A DNA stretch of 64,000 nucleotides from DAOSXA01 sp964526835 (lineage in GTDB: Bacteria; Zixibacteria; MSB-5A5; GN15; FEB-12): positions 1 to 64,000 of the forward strand of contig CAZGMK010000009.1 of assembly GCA_964526835.1 (NCBI GenBank). Reading direction: 5' to 3'. The position numbers and the translations under genes were made by a program. The notes under the pieces are model-generated. The model worked only from the letters and a program-made list of their open reading frames with translations. It was not told the DNA's origin and ran no database searches. Positions 50,836 to 60,925 of this stretch are shown in pieces. The stretch's first letter is position 1, and every line of letters starts with the position of its first letter.

Positions 50836-53811
50836 CTACCAGATCGTGTAGCTGACACTCAGGCCAAGACTCACACCCTTGGTGTAGACGTTGTAGGGGC
50901 GCTCTGTCTGGTTGTCATACTTCTCGCCATCTACCTCATCAAGGTCATAGACGAATCTGATATCATCGTTCAGCAGGTTCTTCGCGCTGAATCTGATGTT
51001 GATGTAGTCGAGTACGGGCTGCGACAACATGAAATCAACTTGTTGTCTCGATTCTTCGTAGATGTCCGGGGTCGGGTAATCGTTGTTAATGGCGAAGCGA
51101 CGGCCAAACGCATTGTAGAAGAGCGAGACCGACGTGCCGTACTTCGGATGCTGGTATTCAATGTCCGTATTGATGACATAAGGCGACTGCTGAGCCATTG
51201 GGCGCTTGATGTCCTGACCCTGATTGGAGGCCAGCTCCTTCTCGGAAACCTCAACCTCGGAGGCGGCAAGAGTAAGGTTGCAGCCGAAATGGAAGTTCCT
51301 CAGGCGTGAGGCCAGCCAGTCCAGCCGGCGCCTGAACTCAAACTCGACCCCGTGTACCCGGCCGGATGGTACGTTTGTGATCGTCTCATTGTAGTTCTGG
51401 CCAACCATCGCGATCTCTAGAGGATCAGTCAGGTTCTTATAGAACCAGCTCAGCGCAATGACTTCCCCGGGACGCACGAACCATTCCCACCGCAGGTCGT
51501 AATTGTCGATCGTCGTCAACTCGAGCGAATCGTTACCGAAGAACAGGCGACCGGAACCGAAGATCTCGGAACTGGCCGGCGCCAGCTCGCGAATCGTCGG
51601 ACGAGCCAGTGTGCGACCGTAGGATGCCCTGATGTTCATGTTGTTGGTCGCCTGGTAGATGAAGTTGAGCGATGGCAGCAGATCCGACCGATCGATCCGG
51701 CCTGTCTTGACCTTGACTCCCGCCGCAATAACCTGCTCTACTTCCGATTGCATGTCGGTGGACTCCAGGCGCACACCACCAACGAAACTCAGCCTCTTCG
51801 TGAAGGGCACGGGGAATTCCACCATAGCGTAAGCACCGCTCAATTTCATATATCCGGCGTATTGGTTCTGACGCTGCGTCGTCTCGAACAGGTAAGGGCC
51901 CAGACCATAGTTGTAGTAAATGACAGTGTCCCCGCGCAGAACCCGCACCGTGCTGTCGTAGGTCATCCACGTATCGGCGGCCCAGGCATTCGGATCGCCT
52001 TGCTGATAGCTTGAGATATTCTCGTATACAAACTCGCGCGTAGTGTACGATCGGTCTTTGTCGAGATACGACAACCCGGCCTTGAATTTGGCGCTCTTCA
52101 CCGTCGGCAGGGTCAGGTCGACTTTGAATTGGCGATTGTCCTCGTCAAGCCAACGCCAACTCCGCATCGGCCGTTCGGTGCGAGTCTGGTCCATATAGAA
52201 CCTGTCGTATTCCGGCCCCTCGGCAACATCGGCGAAGTAGCGGACATCGGGTTCCTTGCCCTTCGTGTCACTCAAAGACAACTGCCAGTCCAGTCGCAGG
52301 CCGGGAGCGATACCGCCCAACACACTGTTATGGCTCCCGCCCAGCTGCCAGGTGGAGAGGCGACGCTCAGTGTACTTCAGCCAGCGCACCCGAAGGCTGT
52401 CATCGCGGTTATTCAAGTGGTAATAGTAGGTGCCGGGGTTGTATTCACTAACCTCTTCGCCGGACCGATTGTGGATGAAGGATAGGCTGAGCTTGTGGTT
52501 CGTGTGCAGGTCATAGTTGAACGAGGCCAGGCCACCCCAGAGCACTTCATCTGATCCGCGCTGAAGTACTGCAGAGGCCTCTTCACTCAGCCCTGCACCC
52601 AGATACAGACCCGTCCGGCCATCCCGAACGGCTTGTTGGTTGCGACTGTAGGTCAGGCTGGCGACCACCCCCAGTGGCCGATCCTTGATCGTGAACATAT
52701 CGCCGAACGATAGAGAATAGCCATAGTTGAGGGGCGCCTTGTGCGTCGACGCGTTCATCTCCGGACGAAAGGAATTGGACATGTCGTGAAGGTAGTTGAC
52801 CAGTACGGTGACCGAATCCGGCATCGAATCACGGTAGTTGCGGGCGAATAACTTCGGATTCTCTGAAGCCAGACGGTGCCCCATGGTGTCACTACCGACG
52901 AAGCTCGGGACGTCACGCAGGCCGTCGTCATAACCCAGCCAGTCTGTCCCCGACCCTTCCTGGGTCAGGACACCGTTCTCCAGCGAAGTCTCACTGTTGT
53001 ACCCGGTCTTGACCGAGAATTTCAGGGTGCGGCGCTCCGGATAATCCTTGGTGCTCAGGTTAGTAGAACCGCCGGCGAAGTCGCCCGGCTTGTCCGGCGC
53101 GAAGGTCTTCTCGACCACTATATTATCAAGCAGGCCGGCTGGAATCAGGTCCATCGGCACGGCCTGCTTGTCGGGATCGGGACTGGGCAGCGGGCTGCCG
53201 TTGAGATTGGTATTCGCGTAGCGATCGCCAAGGCCGCGAACATATACGAATTTACCGTCTACGACAGTGGCCCCGGTCACCTTACTCATGGCGTCAGCGG
53301 CATTCCCGCTGCCCGATCGGGAGATATCTTCGGCACTGATGGCATCTGATACTGTCATAGCCCTCTGGCGAAGGCGCATCAGAGCCGCTTCCGTCCTCTT
53401 CTCAAACCTGGCCTCAACCCGGATTCCCTCAACCTCAGTCGCCTGCGGCTGCAGCGTGACATCGACCCGTGTAACCTCTCCGGCCACCACCCTGACGCCG
53501 GTGATCATCTTCTGGGTGTAGTTGATACTGCTGATCACCAGATCGTATTTGCCCTCGGGGACATTGTTAACAAGATACTGCCCCTCGAAGTTGGCCTGGG
53601 CGCCCATCATGCTCCCCTCGATCAGGGCCGTAGCACCAATGATCGGATCGCCTGTCTCAGCGTCGAGGATCCTGCCCATGACCTTGCCGTTGCCGGCCGC
53701 CAGGGCCGGCCCGCAGGCGCCCAGAATTGCGACAAGTAACAGATGAAGTGTGATCGATTTCACCAGCCGGACCTTCCGTGTCCTTCCGGTGCGATGTGGT
53801 GTTGACAACAT
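50836..53811 (-). CDS. TonB-dependent outer-membrane receptor
   Basis: A 991-residue protein: signal (KSITLHLLLVAILGACGPALA), carboxypeptidase-regulatory-like domain (about 45-120, GKVMGRILDAETGDPIIGATALIEGS), plug (about 130-260, including DAMSKVTGATVVDGKFVYVRGLGDRYANTNLNGSPLPS), and a 22-strand-type barrel to the C-terminus SLGLSVSYTIW, which ends in aromatic Trp as outer-membrane barrels do. It imports a ligand across the outer membrane using TonB. The ligand is unknown; two TonB-like proteins lie at 9.5 and 13 kb. Start at ATG 53811 (GGGAGA upstream) or at the GTG at 53763, which would remove a basic N-terminal extension. Confidence 0.9.
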   Translation of the reverse strand: MLSTPHRTGRTRKVRLVKSITLHLLLVAILGACGPALAAGNGKVMGRILDAETGDPIIGATALIEGSMMGAQANFEGQYLVNNVPEGKYDLVISSINYTQKMITGVRVVAGEVTRVDVTLQPQATEVEGIRVEARFEKRTEAALMRLRQRAMTVSDAISAEDISRSGSGNAADAMSKVTGATVVDGKFVYVRGLGDRYANTNLNGSPLPSPDPDKQAVPMDLIPAGLLDNIVVEKTFAPDKPGDFAGGSTNLSTKDYPERRTLKFSVKTGYNSETSLENGVLTQEGSGTDWLGYDDGLRDVPSFVGSDTMGHRLASENPKLFARNYRDSMPDSVTVLVNYLHDMSNSFRPEMNASTHKAPLNYGYSLSFGDMFTIKDRPLGVVASLTYSRNQQAVRDGRTGLYLGAGLSEEASAVLQRGSDEVLWGGLASFNYDLHTNHKLSLSFIHNRSGEEVSEYNPGTYYYHLNNRDDSLRVRWLKYTERRLSTWQLGGSHNSVLGGIAPGLRLDWQLSLSDTKGKEPDVRYFADVAEGPEYDRFYMDQTRTERPMRSWRWLDEDNRQFKVDLTLPTVKSAKFKAGLSYLDKDRSYTTREFVYENISSYQQGDPNAWAADTWMTYDSTVRVLRGDTVIYYNYGLGPYLFETTQRQNQYAGYMKLSGAYAMVEFPVPFTKRLSFVGGVRLESTDMQSEVEQVIAAGVKVKTGRIDRSDLLPSLNFIYQATNNMNIRASYGRTLARPTIRELAPASSEIFGSGRLFFGNDSLELTTIDNYDLRWEWFVRPGEVIALSWFYKNLTDPLEIAMVGQNYNETITNVPSGRVHGVEFEFRRRLDWLASRLRNFHFGCNLTLAASEVEVSEKELASNQGQDIKRPMAQQSPYVINTDIEYQHPKYGTSVSLFYNAFGRRFAINNDYPTPDIYEESRQQVDFMLSQPVLDYINIRFSAKNLLNDDIRFVYDLDEVDGEKYDNQTERPYNVYTKGVSLGLSVSYTIW

Positions 53812-54201
53812 TTGCGTGTCTCCCAGTTCTTTGAAGTCCCGCGGCGAAGACCTCCTTCGCCGATTTCATCGTTTGCCTTCTCTTCTCAGGCGGGCTCTTC
53901 CCGATCTCTCCGCCTTCAAACGCCGCCAAAGAGCTCTTCAATTGTTAGGGAGATATGAGTGATGCTTTAACATAGGAATAAATCAGCGAGCAGCCAACGC
54001 TGAATGAGTCAGGGACGTTGGCCCGGCCCATCGATTTGGATATTGAGAAAGCCCCTCGCCGAGATTCAACCAACTTTCCTGCCCCTGATCGGGCGAAACC
54101 AGGCGGCACTGCGCGCAACAAACCGGCATCTTCCGCTTAGTCGCGCCGCTCAGCTACCCGGCGTCAACGGTCCAACCGAGGCATATCAACGGGGACGAGA
54201 T
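53812..54201. other. Intergenic region
   Basis: No gene seen. It lies between the response regulator (leftward, ends 54202) and the receptor, and holds the receptor's leader. GCCCCTGATCGGGCG near 54074 is another short palindrome of the type noted elsewhere. Confidence 0.4.
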
Positions 54202-54888
54202 TCACTCCCGGAATCGGTACCCGAACCCGCGGACCGTTTCGATTAAACCCGAACACGCCCCCAGCTTCTTGCGCAGTCCGACTATCTGGACATCGACCGA
54301 CCGATCCGTCACCACAACTTCGCCGCCCTGGACGGCGTCAACGATTTCGTATCGCGAGAAAACAACCCCGGCGTTTCGGGCCAGGAGGACGAGAATCTTG
54401 AACTCGGTGGGCGTAAGATTGATCTGCTTCCCCTTCACCTTGACCACATGACGACGCGGATCGATCAACACCTCGTCGTGCTCGACCACCTCCCGATCCG
54501 GCGGATCGGTCTGCTCTTCCATGCGCAGGCGGGCTCTTATTCGAGCTGTCAGAACTCTCGGGCTGAACGGCTTGGTGATGTAGTCATCAGCTCCTATCTC
54601 AAGTCCGGTGACAATATCGCTTTCCTCTGTCCGGGCCGTCAGCATCACTATCTGAATGCCCCTCGTGTGCGAGTTCCCCTTTAGCTTCTTGCAAACCTCA
54701 AAACCATTGATGCCCGGCAACATGACGTCGAGCACAACCAGGTCGGGTACCTCCCGCTCAGCGATCCGAACGCCTTCCTCACCCGTTTCCACGACCGTCA
54801 CCCGGTATCCGTCGCGACGAAGATTGTACTCGACGAGCTCCCGCAGATCGGGATCATCCTCGATAACCAGTATGTGTCCTTTGACCAT
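54202..54888 (-). CDS. OmpR/PhoB-type response regulator
   Basis: A 228-residue regulator: receiver with acidic pair EDD, phosphoacceptor Asp in LVVLDVMLPGINGF and Lys in YITKPFSP, then a winged-helix DNA-binding domain (INLTPTEFKILVLLARNAGVVFSRYEIVD...VDVQIVGLRKKLG...IETVRGFGYRFRE). GGAGACC precedes the ATG at 54888. No cognate kinase is adjacent. It faces the receptor gene in the same direction, about 390 bases upstream, so control of that gene is possible but unproven. Confidence 0.92.
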   Translation of the reverse strand: MVKGHILVIEDDPDLRELVEYNLRRDGYRVTVVETGEEGVRIAEREVPDLVVLDVMLPGINGFEVCKKLKGNSHTRGIQIVMLTARTEESDIVTGLEIGADDYITKPFSPRVLTARIRARLRMEEQTDPPDREVVEHDEVLIDPRRHVVKVKGKQINLTPTEFKILVLLARNAGVVFSRYEIVDAVQGGEVVVTDRSVDVQIVGLRKKLGACSGLIETVRGFGYRFRE

Positions 54889-55143
54889 CAACGGTCTCCG
54901 ACTCAATTGTTCGGGCTTGTTCGAAGTCCATCTTGACATTGAACTTGAATAAGAAGCATCGATTCACCGAGTGCTAGGGATTGATTAATATTTGGTTAAG
55001 CCGAGTTGCTCTTCGCGCCTGCTGAAACCGACCTCGAAGGCCCTGTCCACCGATTGTACTTGCCCGGATGGCGCGATCCTGCTATACCAATAACCGGCAT
55101 GTTGGACCATTCTGACTAGTTCCCCGTCCCGAGGACCCACTGA

Positions 55144-55941
55144 ATGCGACTGGCCTGGCTGACTGACATACACCTGAATTTCCTCGACCCGGCGCAACTA
55201 ACCGAGTTCATCGCCGAGCTCGCCGGGGCCGAGGTCGACGCCTACCTGATCTCGGGGGACATCGGCGAGGCTCCCACGGTGGAGGATTTCCTGCGGACTT
55301 TGCACGATAACCTCCCGTCCCCGATCTACTTTGTGCTGGGGAACCACGACTACTACCGAGCTTCGGTGGCCTGGGTCACCCGCCGAATAACAGCACTCAG
55401 CCAGGAGCACCCAGGGCTGCAATGGCTCAGCCAGGCGGGGGCTGTCAACCTGACCGACTCCACCGCGCTCCTGGGACACGAATCATGGGCCGACGGCGGG
55501 TATGGCGACTACCAGCGCAGCCCGGTCGAACTCAACGATCATTACCTGATCGCTGACCTGGCCGGCCTGTCCCGTCCAGCCCGACTTGAACAGATGCAGA
55601 ATCTGGCCGGCCGCGCGACCGATCGCATTCGCAAGAATCTGGTCCAGGCGCTACGGGATCGGTCCCGAGCCATCCTGGTCACCCACGTGCCTCCATTCGC
55701 CGAGGTGTCGCAATACCGGGGTCGGCAGGCCAGTGACGAATTCCTGCCCTTCTACGCCTGCAAGGTCCTCGGCGACATGCTGCTGAAGCTCATGCGAGCG
55801 CGACCCGAACGACACCTCACAGTCCTTTGCGGCCACACGCACTTCGCTGCCCAGCGCAAGATGCTGCCCAATCTCGAAGTGCTTGTGGGGGGCACAACCT
55901 ACGGCCGCCCGAAGATCCAGCAGATCATTGAGATAGCCTGA
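55144..55941 (+). CDS. Calcineurin-like metallophosphoesterase
   Basis: A 265-residue enzyme with the full motif set: WLTDIHLN (DxH), ISGDIGEA (GD), LGNHDYY (GNHD), LVTHVPP (TH) and LCGHTHF (GHTH). These residues bind two metals for phosphoester hydrolysis. Substrate unknown. No close partner genes. Confidence 0.9.
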   Translation: MRLAWLTDIHLNFLDPAQLTEFIAELAGAEVDAYLISGDIGEAPTVEDFLRTLHDNLPSPIYFVLGNHDYYRASVAWVTRRITALSQEHPGLQWLSQAGAVNLTDSTALLGHESWADGGYGDYQRSPVELNDHYLIADLAGLSRPARLEQMQNLAGRATDRIRKNLVQALRDRSRAILVTHVPPFAEVSQYRGRQASDEFLPFYACKVLGDMLLKLMRARPERHLTVLCGHTHFAAQRKMLPNLEVLVGGTTYGRPKIQQIIEIA

Positions 55942-56213
55942 CCAGCACCGCATTCCCGGGCTGCACGCTCCGTGATCGTCAGAATGCTCCGTACCGAATC
56001 TTCACTCCGCCCCGCCTCGTTATGTATCAGACCGGCACTTAAGTCACACGAGTGTGGCCCGGGCTGTGCTAACCCCCGGCGTGACAACAACATGGAACCT
56101 TAGCAGCATTCCTGGCACGGTTATTGTTAGAAACGGGATGACAGACTAAGGCGGAATGATGCCTTTCCATCAGGATGCGGAATGCACATTCCAGAACAAA
56201 AGGAGTTCGGACT

Positions 56214-56636
56214 ATGAAACTGGTAAAAGAAGCAATGGCCAAGCGTGTGAAGCTCACTCACCCTCAGGATACAATCGTTGAAGCCGCAGCTACGATGAAG
56301 GAATTCGATGTCGGTATGCTGCCGGTGGCCGAAGGCGACAAACTTGTCGGCGCTGTCACCGACCGCGATATCGTCGTACGCGGCGTGGCTAAAGAGATGA
56401 ATCCCACCGAAACCCGGGTGGGCGATGTCATGACGCATGACGTCGATGTCTGCTATGAGGACCAGTCAATTGAAGAAGTCGCCAAGGTAATGAAGCAGGA
56501 CCAGATCCGACGCGTTATCGTCGTCAACCGCGATGACCAGCTCGCCGGTGTCGTTTCGCTGGGCGATCTGGCCGGCCATACCGATGTTGAGACGTCGGGC
56601 GAAGTCCTGCGCAAGATATCAAAGCCCAGCGCATAG
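56214..56636 (+). CDS. CBS-domain protein
   Basis: A 140-residue protein made of two CBS motifs (VKLTHPQDTIVEAAATMKEFDVGMLPV...GAVTDRDIVVRGVA; DVDVCYEDQSIEEVAKVMKQDQIRRVIVV...GVVSLGDLA). Such pairs bind adenosyl ligands such as AMP or ATP. AAAAGGAGTTCGGACT precedes the ATG. Stand-alone CBS proteins usually act as energy sensors. Confidence 0.88.
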   Translation: MKLVKEAMAKRVKLTHPQDTIVEAAATMKEFDVGMLPVAEGDKLVGAVTDRDIVVRGVAKEMNPTETRVGDVMTHDVDVCYEDQSIEEVAKVMKQDQIRRVIVVNRDDQLAGVVSLGDLAGHTDVETSGEVLRKISKPSA

Positions 56637-56703
56637 ACGGGTCTACCGTGATGGGGGAACGGTAAGGATCCTCCCCATCATCGTGTACACCACGTCAGGT
56701 GCG

Positions 56704-56856
56704 ATGTCCCATTTACTCGTGCATTTGGTTTGGAGCTTCCTCCTCGGCGTGATCTACACTCCACCACAAACTGAGTACGTCATAGAGCGAAAGGAAGCAG
56801 AAGCGCGCGCCGAAAGAGTGCCCCATCCGAAGGCCGCCGCCGAACCGGCACGCTAA
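56704..56856 (+). CDS. Small membrane protein
   Basis: A 50-residue frame: membrane helix (SHLLVHLVWSFLLGVIY) followed by a charged tail (ERKEAEARAERVPHPK). CAGGTGCG precedes the ATG weakly. It lies between the CBS and Rieske genes on the same strand. No homology; moderate plausibility only. Confidence 0.35.
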   Translation: MSHLLVHLVWSFLLGVIYTPPQTEYVIERKEAEARAERVPHPKAAAEPAR

Positions 56857-56904
56857 TCACCTCTATCACACGAATCCGGGATGTGAATCGAAAGGACTGT
56901 ACTG

Positions 56905-58491
56905 ATGAGTCACAAAGAGCATCGAATCGCCAAGACCACGGATCTTGAAGATGGTCAGATGAAAGGGTATGAAGTCGACGATCACAAGATCCTGTTGCGC
57001 AAAATTGACGGTGAGTACTATGCCGGGGTCGGCAAATGCCCGCACTACGGAGCCTCTCTCGACGGGGGCGCTATGAGCCGCGAGCGGATTGTCTGCCCCT
57101 GGCATCACGCCTCCTTCGACGTCAAGACAGGAGAACTGCTCGAACCGCCGGCAACCGACTCCTTGCCTCAATACGAGGTGAAGATCGACGGCGACGATGT
57201 CATCGTCGTGTTGCCGGAAAGCTTATCCGAAGTCAAGAGGCCGGTTGTCATTAGGCACGACCCTGAGGTTGACAGTCGTACCTTTGTCATCCTCGGTGCC
57301 GGAGCCGCCGGCAATGCAGCGGCCGAAACCCTGCGACATGACGGTTTCGGCGGCCGGCTGGTCATGATCACGAAAGAAGAACAGATGCCATACGACCGCA
57401 CCAACCTGACCAAGATGTTCCTCCGCGGCGATGCCGATGCCAAGACTGTCTCTCTGCGCGACCGTGACTTCTACCAGAAACGCGATATCGAGCTGGTCAC
57501 GGGTAAGCGGGCTCGCGGGGTCGACACCGAACAACGCAGCATATCGTTTGACGATGGCGATAAGATGAACTACGATGTCCTCCTGCTGGCATTGGGCGGG
57601 CGTCCCCGCAAGCTCGATTTGCCGGGGGCAGATTTGGAGAACGTCTTCACCATCCGCAGTCTCGAAGACGCCGGCAATCTGGTCGAGGCAGTGAAAGGCG
57701 CCAAACGGGCGGTGGTGGTTGGGGCCAGCTTCATTGGCCTCGAAACCGCCTCGTCGCTGCGACAGCACGATCTGCCGGTTACAGTCATAGCCCCGGAGGA
57801 AACCCCCCTCCAGAGAACTGTCGGTCCTGAGATTGGCCGGTTGCTGCAGCGCAAACACGAAGAACAGGGGACAGTCTTCCAGCTCGGGCGTATGGTCAGC
57901 CGGATCGAGGGCGACGGCAAGGTGCAAAGAGTCATCACTGCTGAGGGCGATGAGATCGAAGCCGACCTGCTGGTCTTCGGTGTGGGTGTCGATCCGGCCT
58001 CGGATACGTTGCAGGGAGTCGAATCTCAAACTGATGGCAGCATAGAGGTCGACGAACACTTTCGGGCCGCCGACGGTCTCTACGCCGTCGGTGACATCGC
58101 CCGTTTCCCAGACTGGTGCACCGGCCAGCATACGCGCATCGAGCACTGGCGCACCGCCGAGCAACACGGCCGCACCGCCGCCCACAACATGGCAGGCAAG
58201 AAGACTCCCTACCGCAGCATCCCGTTCTTCTGGACAATGCAGGCCGGAACGCAACTGCGCTATGTCGGCCACGCCAGCGAATGGGACGACTTCTTCGTTG
58301 ACGGTAACATCGACGAAGGTAAGTTCATCGCCTACTACCTCAAGGATGATCGTATCCTGGCTGCAGCCGGGACCGGCCGTGACGCCGATATGGCAGCCCT
58401 GCAGGAACTGATGCGGCTGGATCGGATGCCGCCATTGCAGGAACTGCGCGATGGCGAGGTTGACCTCGTCAAGCGCTTAGCGGTTGCCTGA
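56905..58491 (+). CDS. FAD/NAD(P)-dependent oxidoreductase with N-terminal Rieske domain
   Basis: A 528-residue protein. The Rieske domain (about 1-105) has both ligand pairs, CPHYGA and CPWHHA. The flavoprotein part has FVILGAGAAGNAAAETLR for FAD, VVVGASFIGLETASSL for NAD, and DGLYAVGDIARF near the end. This domain order is that of AIFM3-like ferredoxin reductases. It probably passes electrons from NAD(P)H to an iron-sulfur partner. GAAAGGACTG precedes the ATG. The next, truncated cytochrome gene overlaps its stop. Confidence 0.92.
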   Translation: MSHKEHRIAKTTDLEDGQMKGYEVDDHKILLRKIDGEYYAGVGKCPHYGASLDGGAMSRERIVCPWHHASFDVKTGELLEPPATDSLPQYEVKIDGDDVIVVLPESLSEVKRPVVIRHDPEVDSRTFVILGAGAAGNAAAETLRHDGFGGRLVMITKEEQMPYDRTNLTKMFLRGDADAKTVSLRDRDFYQKRDIELVTGKRARGVDTEQRSISFDDGDKMNYDVLLLALGGRPRKLDLPGADLENVFTIRSLEDAGNLVEAVKGAKRAVVVGASFIGLETASSLRQHDLPVTVIAPEETPLQRTVGPEIGRLLQRKHEEQGTVFQLGRMVSRIEGDGKVQRVITAEGDEIEADLLVFGVGVDPASDTLQGVESQTDGSIEVDEHFRAADGLYAVGDIARFPDWCTGQHTRIEHWRTAEQHGRTAAHNMAGKKTPYRSIPFFWTMQAGTQLRYVGHASEWDDFFVDGNIDEGKFIAYYLKDDRILAAAGTGRDADMAALQELMRLDRMPPLQELRDGEVDLVKRLAVA

Positions 58492-58757
58492 TGGCCGACA
58501 ACGCTCCAGACGAATCATCAGGTGCGCGCACCGGTATGTACTGGACACGCCTCGCCTGGTGGTTGCTGTGGCTGGTCTTCGTCGCAGTCGTTCCACTCAG
58601 TATTCGCGCCCGATCCGAAGACACCACCAACAACACCACCGGCGCCTGCATGACCTGCCATCGTACTGTCACGCCGGGACGAAGCCACCTGTCTTGCCGA
58701 CTGTCAGGACCCCTGGAGGCCGGTTGGTTACACTGTCCGCGCCTACGGGGTCGGTAA
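58491..58757 (+). pseudogene. Truncated c-type cytochrome, membrane-anchored
   Basis: An 88-residue frame starting in ATG that overlaps the previous stop. A membrane helix (RLAWWLLWLVFVAVVPLS) is followed by ACMTCHRTVTPG, one haem c site of the kind that opens multihaem cytochromes (CxxCH...TPG). Instead of the usual continuation with further CxxCH sites, the frame ends after Cys-containing unrelated sequence and its last bases overlap the leftward kinase gene. I read it as a fragment; a frameshift or deletion is likely. Confidence 0.5.
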
Positions 58758-59873
58758 AGACCCGACTCCTGCCGCAATCGGAAGCTGTACCGTGAACGTT
58801 GTTCCGCGACCCGGGCCCGAAGTCACGCCCACCGATCCGCCGTATCGCTCGATCACTCGCTTCACCGTCGCCAGGCCGAGACCTGTTCCCTCGCCCGGAG
58901 CCTTCGTCGTGACAAAGGGCTCGAACACGCTTGCGGCCGCCGATTCATCCAGGCCGGGACCATTATCACTCACCGTCAGCATGACGGTATGGTCATCGGG
59001 GTCGGGCCGGACATCGATTTCTACGGCACCCTGATCTCCCACGGCCTGAACTCCGTTGGTCAGAAGATTCATAATCGCCTGCATTACTTCGGTTCGACAG
59101 GCCGTCACCATTACCATACGGCCCGGATGACTCCAGAGTATCCTGACTTCGGGCGGAGTGCCGGCGCTGAGCATCTGAACGCAGTTGTCCACCGCACTGC
59201 AAAGATCAACGGGTTCGTTTGTGCCCTTGCCGGCGCCTGTGCGGGCGGCCTGGAGAACATGTCCGGAAATGTCGGCGGCGTAACGGGCGCTGGCGATGAT
59301 TCGATCCAGCCCGCTGCTGGCCTGGCTATCGTCGACCTCCCTGGCCTTCATTACTTCGGCGCTCCCGAGAATACCGGAGATGGCGTTCCTCAGGTCGTGC
59401 ACCGCCTGTACCGCAACCAGCCCGGCCAGCTCGAGGCGCTGGGCGTGTTCTAGCTGCTCTTGCAGCCTCTGCCTTTGGTCCAACAGTTCATCCTGATAAC
59501 GTTTGAGACGGAGGGCGTTGCGCACCCGCGCCGTCAATTCATGCGGATCCACCGGCTTGCTCAGGTAATCCGTGGCCCCCATGCCCAGAGCCGCATTGCG
59601 AACCGAGTTGTCCGTTTCACCGGTCAACATGATAACCGGAAGATGCTGGAAGCGTGCTGTCGCGCGAAGGCGGGTCAGCAATTCGACCCCGTCCGTACCG
59701 GGCATCCGGATATCCGAGATGACCAGATCTACGGGCTGGCTCTGCAGAATCTCCAGAGCCTCGCCGGCGCCGCAGGCCTCCGCCGTCTGACACTCAATTC
59801 CCTGGGCACGCACCATTCGCTGCAGACTCTTGACTATGTTCTTTTCGTCGTCTACGAACAGGATTGTCTGCAA
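58743..59873 (-). CDS. Hybrid response regulator/histidine kinase
   Basis: A 376-residue cytoplasmic protein: receiver (about 1-120; Asp8/Asp9, phosphoacceptor Asp54 in VISDIRMPG, Lys106 in YLSKPVD), short coiled coil, then a HisKA/HATPase_c kinase with H-box AVQAVHDLRNAISG (His159), N-box MNLLTNGVQAV and GTGLGLATVKRV. Receiver-first kinases of this sort phosphorylate other receivers. I prefer the TTG at 59873, with AAGGAG eight bases upstream, to the longer frame from 59978. It is the last gene of the signalling cluster. Confidence 0.88.
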   Translation of the reverse strand: MQTILFVDDEKNIVKSLQRMVRAQGIECQTAEACGAGEALEILQSQPVDLVISDIRMPGTDGVELLTRLRATARFQHLPVIMLTGETDNSVRNAALGMGATDYLSKPVDPHELTARVRNALRLKRYQDELLDQRQRLQEQLEHAQRLELAGLVAVQAVHDLRNAISGILGSAEVMKAREVDDSQASSGLDRIIASARYAADISGHVLQAARTGAGKGTNEPVDLCSAVDNCVQMLSAGTPPEVRILWSHPGRMVMVTACRTEVMQAIMNLLTNGVQAVGDQGAVEIDVRPDPDDHTVMLTVSDNGPGLDESAAASVFEPFVTTKAPGEGTGLGLATVKRVIERYGGSVGVTSGPGRGTTFTVQLPIAAGVGSLPTP

Positions 59874-60085
59874 AACACTGTCTCCTTGTTCAACGGCCAA
59901 TTGCGACTCATGCCCGCATCGATTCCGGGCAGGTTGTTCGACGCCCACGAAGCGCGACGAGCCAGCCGGTTTGGCCAAACCTGTCCTTCGTCACCGGCGT
60001 CGCGCCTGGATCTTCGCTATTCGACGAGCAGCTTCCTCCAAACATCCCCGGGCCCTTCCCGTCGTACCGTTCATGCTGCAGGCCC

Positions 60086-60925
60086 TCAGATCATGAGCAA
60101 GGCGCGTTTGGTGTCGCTTAGCTCCTCAAGCGCGCCCAGCATGAGTGCCGTCAGATCGTCGTACTCCAAGCCGAGGCGGCTCCATGCGCCGGGGCTGAAA
60201 GTGGTCACGTAGTGGTTGGCGCTGTCGCCGATATTGAGAGCATGACATATCAGATCGGCAATGCTCACCGCGGCCACAATCAGGTTCTGGCTGGAGGCGC
60301 GGTCCGGCTCATGATGGAACTCTATGGCCTCCCGGATGGTATCCGGGAAGTTCCAGCGCTCAGCCAACTGGGCGCCGGCCTGTTGATGGTCCATCCCGAA
60401 AAGACTGGCCTCCCGACTGAGATCACAGGCCGGCTGGCCTTCACCGTACAGGAGGATGAAACGCTTCGCATCCGCCTTGGCGAACAGAAGCCTGCCGATA
60501 TCGTGAAGAATGCCGGCGGTCAGCGCCTCGCTCGCGCGTTCGCTGTTGCCCGCTCGGATGAGATGTTTGGCGATCAGTCCGGTACCGAGGGAATGAAGCC
60601 AAAATGACTTGGCATTCAGCGTCCGGTCAACCTCCTTGCCGAAGTATTCCATCACCGACGCGGCCAGGACCAATTGGTGGATGGTCTTGACCCCCATGAT
60701 CTTGATGGCGTCGACCACGGCGGTGATCGGTTTAGCCAGTCCATAGAAGGGCGAATTGACGACGCGCAGAACCCGGGCGGTGAGTGCCTGATCGGCCTCC
60801 ACCAACCGCGCAATCTCTCTGGCGCCGGTCGTTTCCTGGCGCATCAGATCCTGCAGGCGCTGAACGACAACCGGTGCGGAGGGGAGCTCTATGCGTCGCG
60901 CCCACAATGGTACCGTCTGGCTCAT
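60086..60925 (-). CDS. HDOD domain signalling protein
   Basis: A 279-residue protein with a single HDOD domain: LPSAPVVVQRLQDLMRQ, ADQALTARVLRVVNSPFYGL, ITAVVDAIKIMG and GILHDIGRLLF. HDOD proteins lack the full HD catalytic set and usually act in signal output or regulation. The start overlaps the upstream small gene stop as ATGA, so they are coupled. Confidence 0.9.
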   Translation of the reverse strand: MSQTVPLWARRIELPSAPVVVQRLQDLMRQETTGAREIARLVEADQALTARVLRVVNSPFYGLAKPITAVVDAIKIMGVKTIHQLVLAASVMEYFGKEVDRTLNAKSFWLHSLGTGLIAKHLIRAGNSERASEALTAGILHDIGRLLFAKADAKRFILLYGEGQPACDLSREASLFGMDHQQAGAQLAERWNFPDTIREAIEFHHEPDRASSQNLIVAAVSIADLICHALNIGDSANHYVTTFSPGAWSRLGLEYDDLTALMLGALEELSDTKRALLMI

